A stretch of 64,000 nt of DNA. Origin: Ruminococcaceae bacterium UBA7212. Lineage in GTDB: Bacteria > Bacillota > Clostridia > Oscillospirales > Acutalibacteraceae. Position numbers and translations under genes: made by a program. Numbering within the stretch: position 1 is the stretch's first letter; every line of letters starts with the position of its first letter. The notes beneath the pieces are model-generated. The model made no database searches. It saw only the letters and a list, made by a program, of their open reading frames with translations, and was not told the DNA's origin. The DNA lies in the NCBI GenBank assembly GCA_002490525.1, contig DKUE01000007.1, positions 1-64,000 on the forward strand, given 5' to 3'. Below, one piece after another: positions 35,905 through 42,855 of this stretch.

Positions 35905-36768
35905 ATGGCAGAGGTAGTCGGTGTCCGATTTAAAGAGGTCGGCAAGGTATATTATTTTGATCCCGACCAAAAACAGTACAAAAAGGGCGACCGTGTGATT
36001 GTGGAAACGGCGCGTGGTGTAGAGTGCGGTGAAATCGCCATGGAAAACCGCGATGTGCCTACGGAGGAGATTGTAAAACCCTTAAAGCGCATTATCCGTA
36101 CGGCGACAGAGACGGATTTGCGCACGGTACAGGAGAATAAAGAAAAGGAAAAAAAAGCGTTTGCTGTCGGAGAGGAAAAAATTCGCGCACATAAGCTTCA
36201 AATGAAGCTGGTGGATGTGGAATATACCTTTGACGGCGGGAAGATTTTATTCTATTTTACCGCGGACGGACGAGTGGATTTCCGCGATTTGGTTAAGGAT
36301 TTGGCGGGGGTGTTCCGTACCCGCATTGAACTGCGTCAAATCGGTGTGCGTGATGAATCCAAAATGGTCGGCGGGTTCGGCATTTGCGGCAGACCGTTTT
36401 GCTGCAATTCCTTTTTGGGCGATTTTCAGCCTGTGTCTATCAAAATGGCAAAGGAGCAGGGGCTTTCCCTGAATCCCGTAAAAATCAGCGGTACGTGCGG
36501 ACGGCTGATGTGTTGCCTCAAATACGAGCAGGAAGCATATGAACATTTGCTGCGCCATACGCCGAAAATCGGTGCTATTGTTGAAACGCGCGAGGGACGC
36601 GGCACGGTTGTGGATAACAATCTGCTGACGGGTATGCTTAAAATCCGCTTGGACCGCCGTCCGGACGCCGCGCCCGTGCTGATTGAGCGCCATGAGGTCA
36701 AGCTGATTCGCGATGCACAGATTCGGGTGGACAAAGCCGAGCTGGAATCCTTAAAAGGGATAGAATAA
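35905..36768 (+). CDS. ricT: PSP1-domain regulator RicT (YaaT)
   Basis: Part of the Y (Ric) complex that guides RNase Y processing and promotes sporulation in Bacillus. The 287-residue protein has the PSP1 domain with the conserved cysteines GGFGICGRPFCCNSFL and GTCGRLMCCLKYE; in Bacillus RicT such cysteines hold an iron-sulfur cluster shared with its partners. ATG 35905 has an AGGTG site and begins the conserved MAEVVGVRFKEVGKVYYF; an in-frame upstream start at 35872 would fall inside the leader element. It follows holB as in other Firmicutes. Confidence 0.93.
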   Translation: MAEVVGVRFKEVGKVYYFDPDQKQYKKGDRVIVETARGVECGEIAMENRDVPTEEIVKPLKRIIRTATETDLRTVQENKEKEKKAFAVGEEKIRAHKLQMKLVDVEYTFDGGKILFYFTADGRVDFRDLVKDLAGVFRTRIELRQIGVRDESKMVGGFGICGRPFCCNSFLGDFQPVSIKMAKEQGLSLNPVKISGTCGRLMCCLKYEQEAYEHLLRHTPKIGAIVETREGRGTVVDNNLLTGMLKIRLDRRPDAAPVLIERHEVKLIRDAQIRVDKAELESLKGIE

Positions 36769-36849
36769 CGTCGAGACTTGGCTGTGCGTCCCTACGGCGG
36801 CTGAAAAACGGCAATTTGCAGAAAGATACATGCGCCTTATAAAAAAGGC

Positions 36850-36877
36850 TTGATATTTTATAAAAGTATGATAGAAT
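36850..36877 (+). promoter_or_regulatory. Promoter of the ferredoxin gene
   Basis: TTGATA at 36850-36855, 16-base spacer, TAGAAT at 36872-36877, 32 bases before the start codon. Confidence 0.6.
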
Positions 36878-36909
36878 GTAAGTATATTTTAGCAAGGGAG
36901 GCTATAACG

Positions 36910-37080
36910 ATGGCATATCATATTTCCGATGACTGCATTTCCTGCGGCGCTTGCGCAGCAGAATGCCCGGTGGAAGCGATTTCTGAAGGGGACGGCAAAT
37001 ATGTAATCGATGCAGATACTTGCATCGATTGCGGTTCTTGCGCAGACACCTGCCCCGTTTCCGCACCGCAGGCTGAGTAA
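36910..37080 (+). CDS. 2[4Fe-4S] ferredoxin
   Basis: Small electron carrier of anaerobic metabolism. The 56-residue protein has two complete cluster motifs, CISCGACAAECP and CIDCGSCADTCP, the clostridial arrangement. The start ATG has an AAGGGAGG site. It has its own promoter and terminator and lies between ricT and trmN6, where it is not found in Bacillus. Confidence 0.95.
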   Translation: MAYHISDDCISCGACAAECPVEAISEGDGKYVIDADTCIDCGSCADTCPVSAPQAE

Positions 37081-37090
37081 TTTAAACCTG

Positions 37091-37123
37091 AAAAAGACCG
37101 CCACGAAAGTGACGGTCTTTTTT
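37091..37123 (+). terminator. Terminator of the ferredoxin gene
   Basis: AAAAAGACCG(c)CAC / GTG(a)CGGTCTTTTTT with a GAAA loop, 10 bases after the stop codon. Confidence 0.85.
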
Positions 37124-37209
37124 CGTATAAATCTAACGCATAAAACAAATGCATTTTGGACTTTTGCAATTTTCAGCACGATTTTCATCAAAATAAAAGC
37201 GTTTCAAAG

Positions 37210-37884
37210 TTATTTACTATATGTATATTGTTCTATATATAATCCAACCGGTCGATTCGTGCGCGCCTCTCTCTGCACTAATTCACCTGTCCATTGATTA
37301 TATATATCAAATGTAGTACGCCGATACAAGGGATAAGCCTTTACCTCTAAGTATTTCCCAGCAGGCACTGTTGCTGAAAATTCTTTTGAAACAGTATATA
37401 TATCCGTAACATCATACCCAACAGCATCCTTTACTGTACCGTTTCCGATACTAACACCGATTGACTTCTTTACGGATTTATTTAGTGTAAATGTCGTTGA
37501 AATTGTAGCAGGTCCTTGATAAATATCATGCTCATATTCATGCGCAAAATAAAAATTCGGAGTTCTTATAACAACATTTTCAATTCTGTACAATAATGCT
37601 CTCGACTTCGGTTCAATAGAACTAAGATGCTCTGCACTTACATATTCGTTTCTGACATAAAAAGATTGTTCATAGCATTCCAAATGATAACCGTCGGGAA
37701 TTTGCAAATTTTTCATTTGCGCAATCTTTTCAAGTGCATCTTTGTCTGTTATATATACATTCAGTGGTTCTTCTGTATAAATGTCGGCATCGGAGGAATT
37801 TGTGTCAGCTACCGCATATGTGAGAACTCCGGAATATATGCAAAAAGTCAAGGCCAAGAAAACCGATATAAATTTTTCAACCAT
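37210..37884 (-). CDS. Secreted protein of unknown function in an AT-rich islet
   Basis: A 224-residue exported protein: signal peptide of about 26 residues (ending YAVA), then a domain rich in beta-strand-like alternation of Thr and Ser (TISTTFTLNKSVKKSIGVSIG at residues about 136-156 and a Tyr-rich end). The central alternating stretch followed by VPAGKYLEVKAYP resembles the beta-hairpin region of secreted beta-pore or adhesin-type proteins, but I cannot assign a family. The DNA is clearly more AT-rich than the flanking genes, and only a weak ribosome binding site is seen. It starts 28 bases after the XRE regulator gene on the same strand, so the two are probably one operon. Confidence 0.6.
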   Translation of the reverse strand: MVEKFISVFLALTFCIYSGVLTYAVADTNSSDADIYTEEPLNVYITDKDALEKIAQMKNLQIPDGYHLECYEQSFYVRNEYVSAEHLSSIEPKSRALLYRIENVVIRTPNFYFAHEYEHDIYQGPATISTTFTLNKSVKKSIGVSIGNGTVKDAVGYDVTDIYTVSKEFSATVPAGKYLEVKAYPLYRRTTFDIYNQWTGELVQREARTNRPVGLYIEQYTYSK

Positions 37885-37912
37885 AACTTATATTCTTTTC
37901 TGAATTTAATTT

Positions 37913-38485
37913 TTATGCTTTTATTTTGATTTTTATGGATATGAGTGAAACAATGCCGTAAATTATCAGGCAAACGGCTATGCCCGCAAGCCAAAACAGA
38001 TGGTAGGTGGATAAAAACGGAAGAAAAGCGTGCACTTCTATTCGCGTAGTCATTACGTCTTTCTCCGGTACCCAATCGGGCGTGGGAATATCGTATGCAA
38101 AACCGATATCTTCTCTCGAAACCTCCTGCTTGCTTTCCATATATGACGGCACAACCGCGGACAGAACCGCCAGTGTGCCGAGAATCACAACACCGAATAC
38201 GATGGACAGCACAAAGGCCCATTTTTTCATATGCTTGGGATGCTTCTTTGCCGTACTTGTCTCCGGAGAAATCGCCATCGGCTCCTCCGTCTGTGCATTC
38301 AGCAAATAATCACAGGATACCGAAAAAAGCGCACTTAGCTTATACACCTTTTGAAGCTCGGGCGCGGACTCGTCCAGTTCCCATCTGGAAACAGCCTGTC
38401 GTGATACCCCAAGCTGCTCCGCCACATAATCCTGTGACCAACCCTTTGCCTTACGGAGCTTGTAAATTTTTTCCCCTATGGTCAT
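37913..38485 (-). CDS. XRE-family regulator with C-terminal membrane segments
   Basis: A 190-residue protein with an N-terminal helix-turn-helix (residues about 1-60; LGVSRQAVSRWELDES recognition region), a linker, and two membrane segments (residues about 87-108 and 160-183) with an extracytoplasmic stretch between. Such anchored XRE proteins usually control their own operon in response to an envelope or surface-protein signal. The start has a GGAGGTGG site and its own strong promoter. The likely target is the secreted protein encoded 28 bases downstream. Confidence 0.83.
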   Translation of the reverse strand: MTIGEKIYKLRKAKGWSQDYVAEQLGVSRQAVSRWELDESAPELQKVYKLSALFSVSCDYLLNAQTEEPMAISPETSTAKKHPKHMKKWAFVLSIVFGVVILGTLAVLSAVVPSYMESKQEVSREDIGFAYDIPTPDWVPEKDVMTTRIEVHAFLPFLSTYHLFWLAGIAVCLIIYGIVSLISIKIKIKA

Positions 38486-38506
38486 TATTTTCCACCTCCG
38501 CTTTTC

Positions 38507-38535
38507 ATTATACTATATATGCATTATGATATCAA
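38507..38535 (-). promoter_or_regulatory. Sigma-A promoter of the XRE/secreted-protein operon
   Basis: On the minus strand TTGATA (38535-38530), exact 17-base spacer, TATAAT (38512-38507), placing the transcript start about 15 bases before the start codon. Confidence 0.75.
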
Positions 38536-38651
38536 CAAAAGTACGATTGCACTTTGTCAACGAGCAGTTGCGTTTTATTTTTCAAATCTGAAACGGCTTG
38601 AAGGACGCCGTTTTCACAAAACTATCCCTTTTCATTTCCTGCATTTTGTGT

Positions 38652-38657
38652 TACAAT
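38652..38657 (+). promoter_or_regulatory. Possible -10 box immediately before trmN6
   Basis: TACAAT lies only 6 bases before the trmN6 ATG, and no ribosome binding site precedes that ATG. A weak -35-like TTTTCA is at 38629-38634. The arrangement suggests a leaderless mRNA. Confidence 0.4.
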
Positions 38658-38663
38658 TTTTAT

Positions 38664-39410
38664 ATGACAGAAATTACACTTTTTGAAACGGAACATATTG
38701 AATATTTACGGTCCGATTTCGGGTTGGTGGTATCCCCTGCGCACACCTTCGGTACAGACGCCGTTTTGCTGAGCGATTTTGCTGCACCGAAGCGGCGGGA
38801 TATCGCCTGTGACCTCGGCACGGGCTGCGGGATTATTCCGATGCTTTGGGCGCGTGACGGACTTTGCGAAAGAATTGACGGTGTGGAAATTCAGGCGGCG
38901 GGTGTTCGTCAAATGACGCGCTCCGTTGCGGCAAATGCTTTGGAGAATAAGGTCTTCGTACATCATGCGGATTTATGTGCGCTCGGCGGTATACTCCCGC
39001 AGGGGACATATGATTTGGTGACCATGAATCCGCCCTATAAGGCGGCGAACACAGGTATTGAAAGCACAGCGGTATATGAAAGAATTGCACGGCACGAAAC
39101 TATGTGTACCTTTTCAGATGTTGCGGCCGCGGCAAAATATTTGCTTCGGTTCGGCGGGCGGCTGTGTATCTGCCTGCGTCCCGAACGGCTGGCGGAGGCT
39201 GTGCAATGTATGCAAATGCAAAATATTGCGCCGAAGCGTCTTCGGCTGGTTTGCAAAAACACACAGAGTGCGCCCTGGCTGTGTCTGTTGGAAGGGCGGT
39301 TCGGCGGCAAGGTCGGGATGCAAATCGAACCGAATCTGTTTTTATATGATGCACAGAATCAGTTGAGCGATGAAATGCGCTGTATTTACGGCGCGTATAA
39401 AGAGATATAG
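38664..39410 (+). CDS. trmN6: tRNA1(Val) adenine-37 N6-methyltransferase family protein
   Basis: SAM-dependent N6-adenine methyltransferase of the TrmN6 (YfiC/YabB) family. The 248-residue protein has the expected N-terminal SPAHTFGTDAVLLSDF, SAM motif I CDLGTGCGIIPML near residue 51, and the catalytic NPPY (MNPPYKA, near residue 120). It sits before rsmI, as in Bacillus. ATG 38664 gives the normal family start; an upstream TTG (38598) would add residues with no match. No Shine-Dalgarno is present and a -10-like box lies 6 bases upstream, so the mRNA may be leaderless. Confidence 0.88.
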   Translation: MTEITLFETEHIEYLRSDFGLVVSPAHTFGTDAVLLSDFAAPKRRDIACDLGTGCGIIPMLWARDGLCERIDGVEIQAAGVRQMTRSVAANALENKVFVHHADLCALGGILPQGTYDLVTMNPPYKAANTGIESTAVYERIARHETMCTFSDVAAAAKYLLRFGGRLCICLRPERLAEAVQCMQMQNIAPKRLRLVCKNTQSAPWLCLLEGRFGGKVGMQIEPNLFLYDAQNQLSDEMRCIYGAYKEI

Positions 39411-39419
39411 CATAAAAAA

Positions 39420-39485
39420 GATACGGAAAGGAACGGTACCGAGCACACAAACTGCATTTTCGGCATGTTGTGCGGCTTCTGTATC
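39420..39485 (+). ncRNA. Candidate structured leader element, copy B (before rsmI)
   Basis: Outer stem GATACGGAA (39420-39428) / TTCTGTATC (39477-39485), 9 pairs with one G-U. It contains the same GAAAGGAACGGTACCG (39426-39441) as copy A and an internal hairpin (GCACA at 39443-39447 with TGTGC at 39469-39473, closed by TGC/GCA). The outer stem ends one base before the first rsmI ATG, which has no Shine-Dalgarno of its own. Confidence 0.42.
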
Positions 39486-39486
39486 G

Positions 39487-40323
39487 ATGGCAATGAGAAT
39501 GGCAGGCAGTTTATATGTAGTCGGTACGCCGATTGGAAATTTATCGGATTTTTCACCGCGTGCAGTGGACACCCTGCAAAACTGTGATTTTATCGCGGCA
39601 GAGGATACGCGCGTAACTTTAAAGCTTTTAAACCGGTTTCAAATAAAGAAACCGATGGTCAGCTACTATGAACACAATCGGCGTGAGCGCGGGGAAATGA
39701 TTTTGGCTCGTATTGCCGCAGGGGAAAACTGTGCACTGGTTACGGACGCGGGCATGCCTGCGATTTCCGACCCGGGGGAGGATTTGGTGAATTTGTGCCA
39801 TGCCCACGGCATACGTGTGGAGGCCGTGCCCGGACCGACGGCATTTGCAACCGCTGTGGCAGTTTCGGGGTTATCATCGGGGCGGTTTACCTTTGAAGGC
39901 TTTTTAAGTGTCAATAAGCCGAGCCGCCGCGCGCACCTGATGGGACTGAAAACGGAAAAGCGTACCATGGTGTTTTATGAAGCGCCGCATAAATTGCTTG
40001 CTACCTTAAAGGATATGTTGGAAACCTTCGGCGACCGTGAGTTGGCGATTGTGCGGGAATTGACGAAAATGCACGAGGCGGCGGAGCGCACAACGCTTGC
40101 GGCGGCAGTAGAAAAATACACACAAACTGCACCGAAGGGCGAGTTTGTGCTGGTACTTGCAGGACTGCCTGAAACAGAAACGCCGCAAAAAACCGCGGAG
40201 GATGCCTATGCCTATGCACAAAAGCTTTTGACAGAGGGATTGTCTGTCAACGAAGCGGCGAAGGCGGCGGCAAAGTGGAGCGGGATTAAAAAGAGCGATA
40301 TATATAAGCTTTTAACGGAATAG
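39487..40323 (+). CDS. rsmI: 16S rRNA (cytidine-1402-2'-O)-methyltransferase
   Basis: Methylates C1402 in the decoding centre of 16S rRNA. The 278-residue protein has GSLYVVGTPIGNLSDFSPRA, then CDFIAAEDTRVTLKLLN, then ALVTDAGMPAISDPG, the tetrapyrrole-methylase-fold signature of RsmI. Three in-frame ATGs (39487, 39493, 39499) are possible and none has a clear Shine-Dalgarno; the third gives the typical start just before the first strand. The start region directly abuts the structured element upstream, so translation may depend on it. Confidence 0.92.
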   Translation: MAMRMAGSLYVVGTPIGNLSDFSPRAVDTLQNCDFIAAEDTRVTLKLLNRFQIKKPMVSYYEHNRRERGEMILARIAAGENCALVTDAGMPAISDPGEDLVNLCHAHGIRVEAVPGPTAFATAVAVSGLSSGRFTFEGFLSVNKPSRRAHLMGLKTEKRTMVFYEAPHKLLATLKDMLETFGDRELAIVRELTKMHEAAERTTLAAAVEKYTQTAPKGEFVLVLAGLPETETPQKTAEDAYAYAQKLLTEGLSVNEAAKAAAKWSGIKKSDIYKLLTE

Positions 40324-40332
40324 GGGAAGGCT

Positions 40333-40953
40333 ATGGAATATTGGTATTTGTGGGTGATTCTGGCAGTGCTGTGTGCCGTTACGGCTTTTGTACTCAAAAA
40401 AGCATCGAAAGCCATGCGCATCCACAACGACGGGCAGAAAAAGATGTTCGCTGAAATCGAACGGTTGAAATTCCTAAAAGCGCAGTACAAAAATGCATCG
40501 GCAAAGACGGTTGCAGAGGCGAACGCAGAGGAACTGCTGGCAGGTGCATATGCGGTTCTGCAAGCGGAGCTGGAACGCGAAGAAAACCCGGATATGCTGT
40601 TTTTATCCATGCCGGAATCCTGTCGTTATGTATATACGCTTTCCTGTTTTACAGAAGATGTCGAAACGGAAGGTTTGACCTTTTTCTTTCAAAATAACGG
40701 CGCAATGTTGTTGCGGTTTGCCGTTGGCGCATTGGAAGCGGTCGGACAGCAGGCGATGGCAGAGCCTGTCCGCGGGGAATATGCCATGTTTGACGAAAAC
40801 AATGAAGAGGTTTCCTTGGATTCGGCGCAATTTGCAAAGTTTGATGCCGATTTTCAGGCTGTTTACAACAAAAATGACCTTTTGGAATCTATAAAGCAAT
40901 ATATTTTAGAGCACCGTGCAGAAATCCTCGGCAGTGCGGAACAGGATTTGTAA
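40333..40953 (+). CDS. Membrane-anchored DUF4375/DMP19-like protein
   Basis: A 206-residue protein with one N-terminal membrane segment (residues about 3-21), a charged coiled stretch, and a C-terminal region matching DUF4375 (CFTEDVETEGLTFFFQNNGAMLLRFAVGALEAVG near residues 100-135). Members with this pattern include DNA-mimic-type proteins, but a membrane anchor makes that role doubtful here. The start has a GGGGAAGG site, 9 bases after the rsmI stop, so it is in the rsmI operon. Confidence 0.68.
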   Translation: MEYWYLWVILAVLCAVTAFVLKKASKAMRIHNDGQKKMFAEIERLKFLKAQYKNASAKTVAEANAEELLAGAYAVLQAELEREENPDMLFLSMPESCRYVYTLSCFTEDVETEGLTFFFQNNGAMLLRFAVGALEAVGQQAMAEPVRGEYAMFDENNEEVSLDSAQFAKFDADFQAVYNKNDLLESIKQYILEHRAEILGSAEQDL

Positions 40954-40984
40954 CCGACAGGGATATTCTTCTGCGTTTTAGGAA

Positions 40985-41605
40985 TCATGTATCCGAATCG
41001 TTCAGCACTTTTGCGCATTCTTTTTGTAAAAGCTGTTCACAGCTTGCGATGACCGTTTGAATACAGGCGGGCTTGGTCTCGGCAGTATTGGCATGCCGCG
41101 GCTGTGCCGTACGCAAATCGGTTTTCATGAGACGGTCCATAAGCGCATCGCTGAAGGTCTCTGCCGTATCATACGGCAGGGTAATCCATTCGCTCGGAAT
41201 TATGCCCATTCTGCCCGCCTGCAAGGCGACACGGTAAATGGAAAGCGCGAAATAATTACGGATTTGCTCTGCGGTTCCGCCCACGGCGGAAATACTGTCA
41301 TTGAGCATGGTTGCCGCTCGGAACAGCGTGGCAGTTCGAAATTCCAAATCCCGTGCGGTATCGTGGTCATCAAAAGTTTCTGCAAAGTCGCTGTGCCGAA
41401 CGTCGCTGACGCCGAGCAAATAATCACAGCTCACATCGTAAAGCGCTGTGGCTTTACATATAAACGATAAGCCGCATTCCCGAATTCCGTTTTCATAATG
41501 TGATAAAAGCGCAGCAGATACGCCCAAACGCGCAGCAGCTTCCTTCTGTGTAAAGCCGTTCTCCTTGCGTAATTCGGTAAGACGTTTCGGAAATAAATCC
41601 AGCAT
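40985..41605 (-). CDS. XRE-family transcriptional regulator
   Basis: A 206-residue regulator: helix-turn-helix over residues about 5-60 (GFTQKEAAARLGVSAALLSHYENG), then a helical domain of 130 residues not assigned to a family. ATG 41605 has a GGAG site 8 bases upstream; the in-frame ATG at 41650 has none. It is divergent from the histidine phosphatase gene, with a palindrome in the gap that may be its operator. Confidence 0.85.
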   Translation of the reverse strand: MLDLFPKRLTELRKENGFTQKEAAARLGVSAALLSHYENGIRECGLSFICKATALYDVSCDYLLGVSDVRHSDFAETFDDHDTARDLEFRTATLFRAATMLNDSISAVGGTAEQIRNYFALSIYRVALQAGRMGIIPSEWITLPYDTAETFSDALMDRLMKTDLRTAQPRHANTAETKPACIQTVIASCEQLLQKECAKVLNDSDT

Positions 41606-41667
41606 ACGAGCACTCCGTTCTACTGTTTGTATTTTTATTTTTTTAATCATAGCACAAAATCAACAAT

Positions 41668-41677
41668 TTGTATACAA
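41668..41677. promoter_or_regulatory. Palindrome between XRE regulator and phosphatase genes
   Basis: TTGTATACAA is a perfect 10-base palindrome 28 bases before the phosphatase start codon. A TTTGTAT half-site recurs at 41626-41632. Candidate operator for the adjacent regulator. Confidence 0.4.
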
Positions 41678-41705
41678 TAATAAATTTCAAAATGAAGGAG
41701 TTTTT

Positions 41706-42395
41706 ATGAAAACATATCAGATTCATTTGATTCGACATGCCACTACGGAAGGAAATTTAGCGGGGCAGTATATAGGGCATACCGATATAGACGCAACAGA
41801 GGATGGCTTACGGCAGATTGATGAGATGAAAGCGGAATACGGCTACCCGGAGGTGGACGCGGTGTTTTCCAGTCCGCTGAAACGCTGTCTGCAAACGGCA
41901 AAGCGGATTTTTCCCGACAAGGAGCCGATTGTCATGGAAGGCCTTTCCGAATACGATTTCGGCGAATTCGAGGGGAAAACGGCAGATGAACTGAAGGATG
42001 AAGAAGCCTTTCAGACATGGCTTGCAGGTACGCATCCCGAAACTCCGCTGCCGTTCGGCGAGAGTCAAATCGCATTTAATACGCGTATTTGTGAAACCTT
42101 TATGCAAATTGTCAACGGTATTTTGCAGTCGGGTGTGAAAAGTACGGCGATTGTTACACACGGCGGCGTGATTATGGCGCTGATGGCGGCATTCGCTATG
42201 CCCGAAGCGCCTATGCATGAGTGGCTTACCCCCAATGCATGCGGCTATACCTTACGGCTTGATCCGTCTTTATTTTTGAAGTCGGGAAAGCTGGAAGCGT
42301 TTGCGGAATGTCCTGCATTGCCGCTGACCGAGGCGGAAGAACGCGCCCTTTGGGACTGGTATCCGTCGGATGATTTGGATGTCCCGCATTTTTAA
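41706..42395 (+). CDS. Histidine phosphatase superfamily protein
   Basis: A 229-residue phosphoglycerate-mutase-like phosphatase. The phospho-accepting His is in LIRHATTEGN (RHxT motif, residue 11), with PLKRCLQTA, the acidic SEYDFGEFEG, and the second catalytic His in IVTHGGV. These features suit a cobalamin-pathway or broad sugar-phosphate phosphatase; the substrate is not deducible. The AAGGAG site and ATG at 41706 are clear, although the frame is open upstream. Confidence 0.86.
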   Translation: MKTYQIHLIRHATTEGNLAGQYIGHTDIDATEDGLRQIDEMKAEYGYPEVDAVFSSPLKRCLQTAKRIFPDKEPIVMEGLSEYDFGEFEGKTADELKDEEAFQTWLAGTHPETPLPFGESQIAFNTRICETFMQIVNGILQSGVKSTAIVTHGGVIMALMAAFAMPEAPMHEWLTPNACGYTLRLDPSLFLKSGKLEAFAECPALPLTEAEERALWDWYPSDDLDVPHF

Positions 42396-42450
42396 TTTGT
42401 ACCGACCTGTGCTTTGACAGCGCTTTCGCGCTCGATGCGCGGCTTTTCTC

Positions 42451-42498
42451 ACAGACAGCAAGAAGGCATAGGATGTCTCGGACTTGCTGTCTGTTTTT
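42451..42498 (+). terminator. Terminator of the histidine phosphatase gene
   Basis: The 12-bp stem ACAGACAGCAAG / CTTGCTGTCTGT with a 20-base loop is followed by TTTTTC. Confidence 0.78.
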
Positions 42499-42647
42499 CT
42501 CATGGCACAAACCTGTCATTCTGTGCCGCCGGTGAAGAGTCACATACAGTCGGTACCTCTCACAACAAAATATAAAATTGTGAACATCGGCTCGCACGGT
42601 TCGGCGGCGTTTCATTGTGTTCCTGTATGCAACGCACCCGATTTGAT

Positions 42648-42674
42648 TTCTGTAGATATAATTTGTCTACAGAA
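42648..42674. promoter_or_regulatory. Inverted repeat centred on a TATAAT, upstream of the aminotransferase
   Basis: TTCTGTAGA (42648-42656) and TCTACAGAA (42666-42674) are exact inverted repeats whose spacer contains TATAAT (42657-42662). It lies about 180 bases before the aminotransferase start, in a 460-base gap that also holds the phosphatase terminator, a segment with CATACAG ... CTGTATG arms (42543-42629), and the main promoter at 42759. No gene is supported in the gap. Confidence 0.45.
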
Positions 42675-42758
42675 AAGATGAATTCAGTCCGTATAGTTAA
42701 AAATTATCTATATGCGCAAAAAATTTGTATATCTCTGCAATTTTCACGAAAAAAAGCG

Positions 42759-42786
42759 TTGACATCGTGCGATTTTATGGTATAAT
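42759..42786 (+). promoter_or_regulatory. Strong promoter of the aminotransferase-aldolase operon
   Basis: TTGACA at 42759-42764 and TATAAT at 42781-42786, both consensus, 16 bases apart. Confidence 0.8.
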
Positions 42787-42855
42787 GCAAGTGAATATCA
42801 ATTCACTTTTGTGTTTTGAGAAAAAATCAGAAACAAAGAGTTGGAGGAACTAGGC

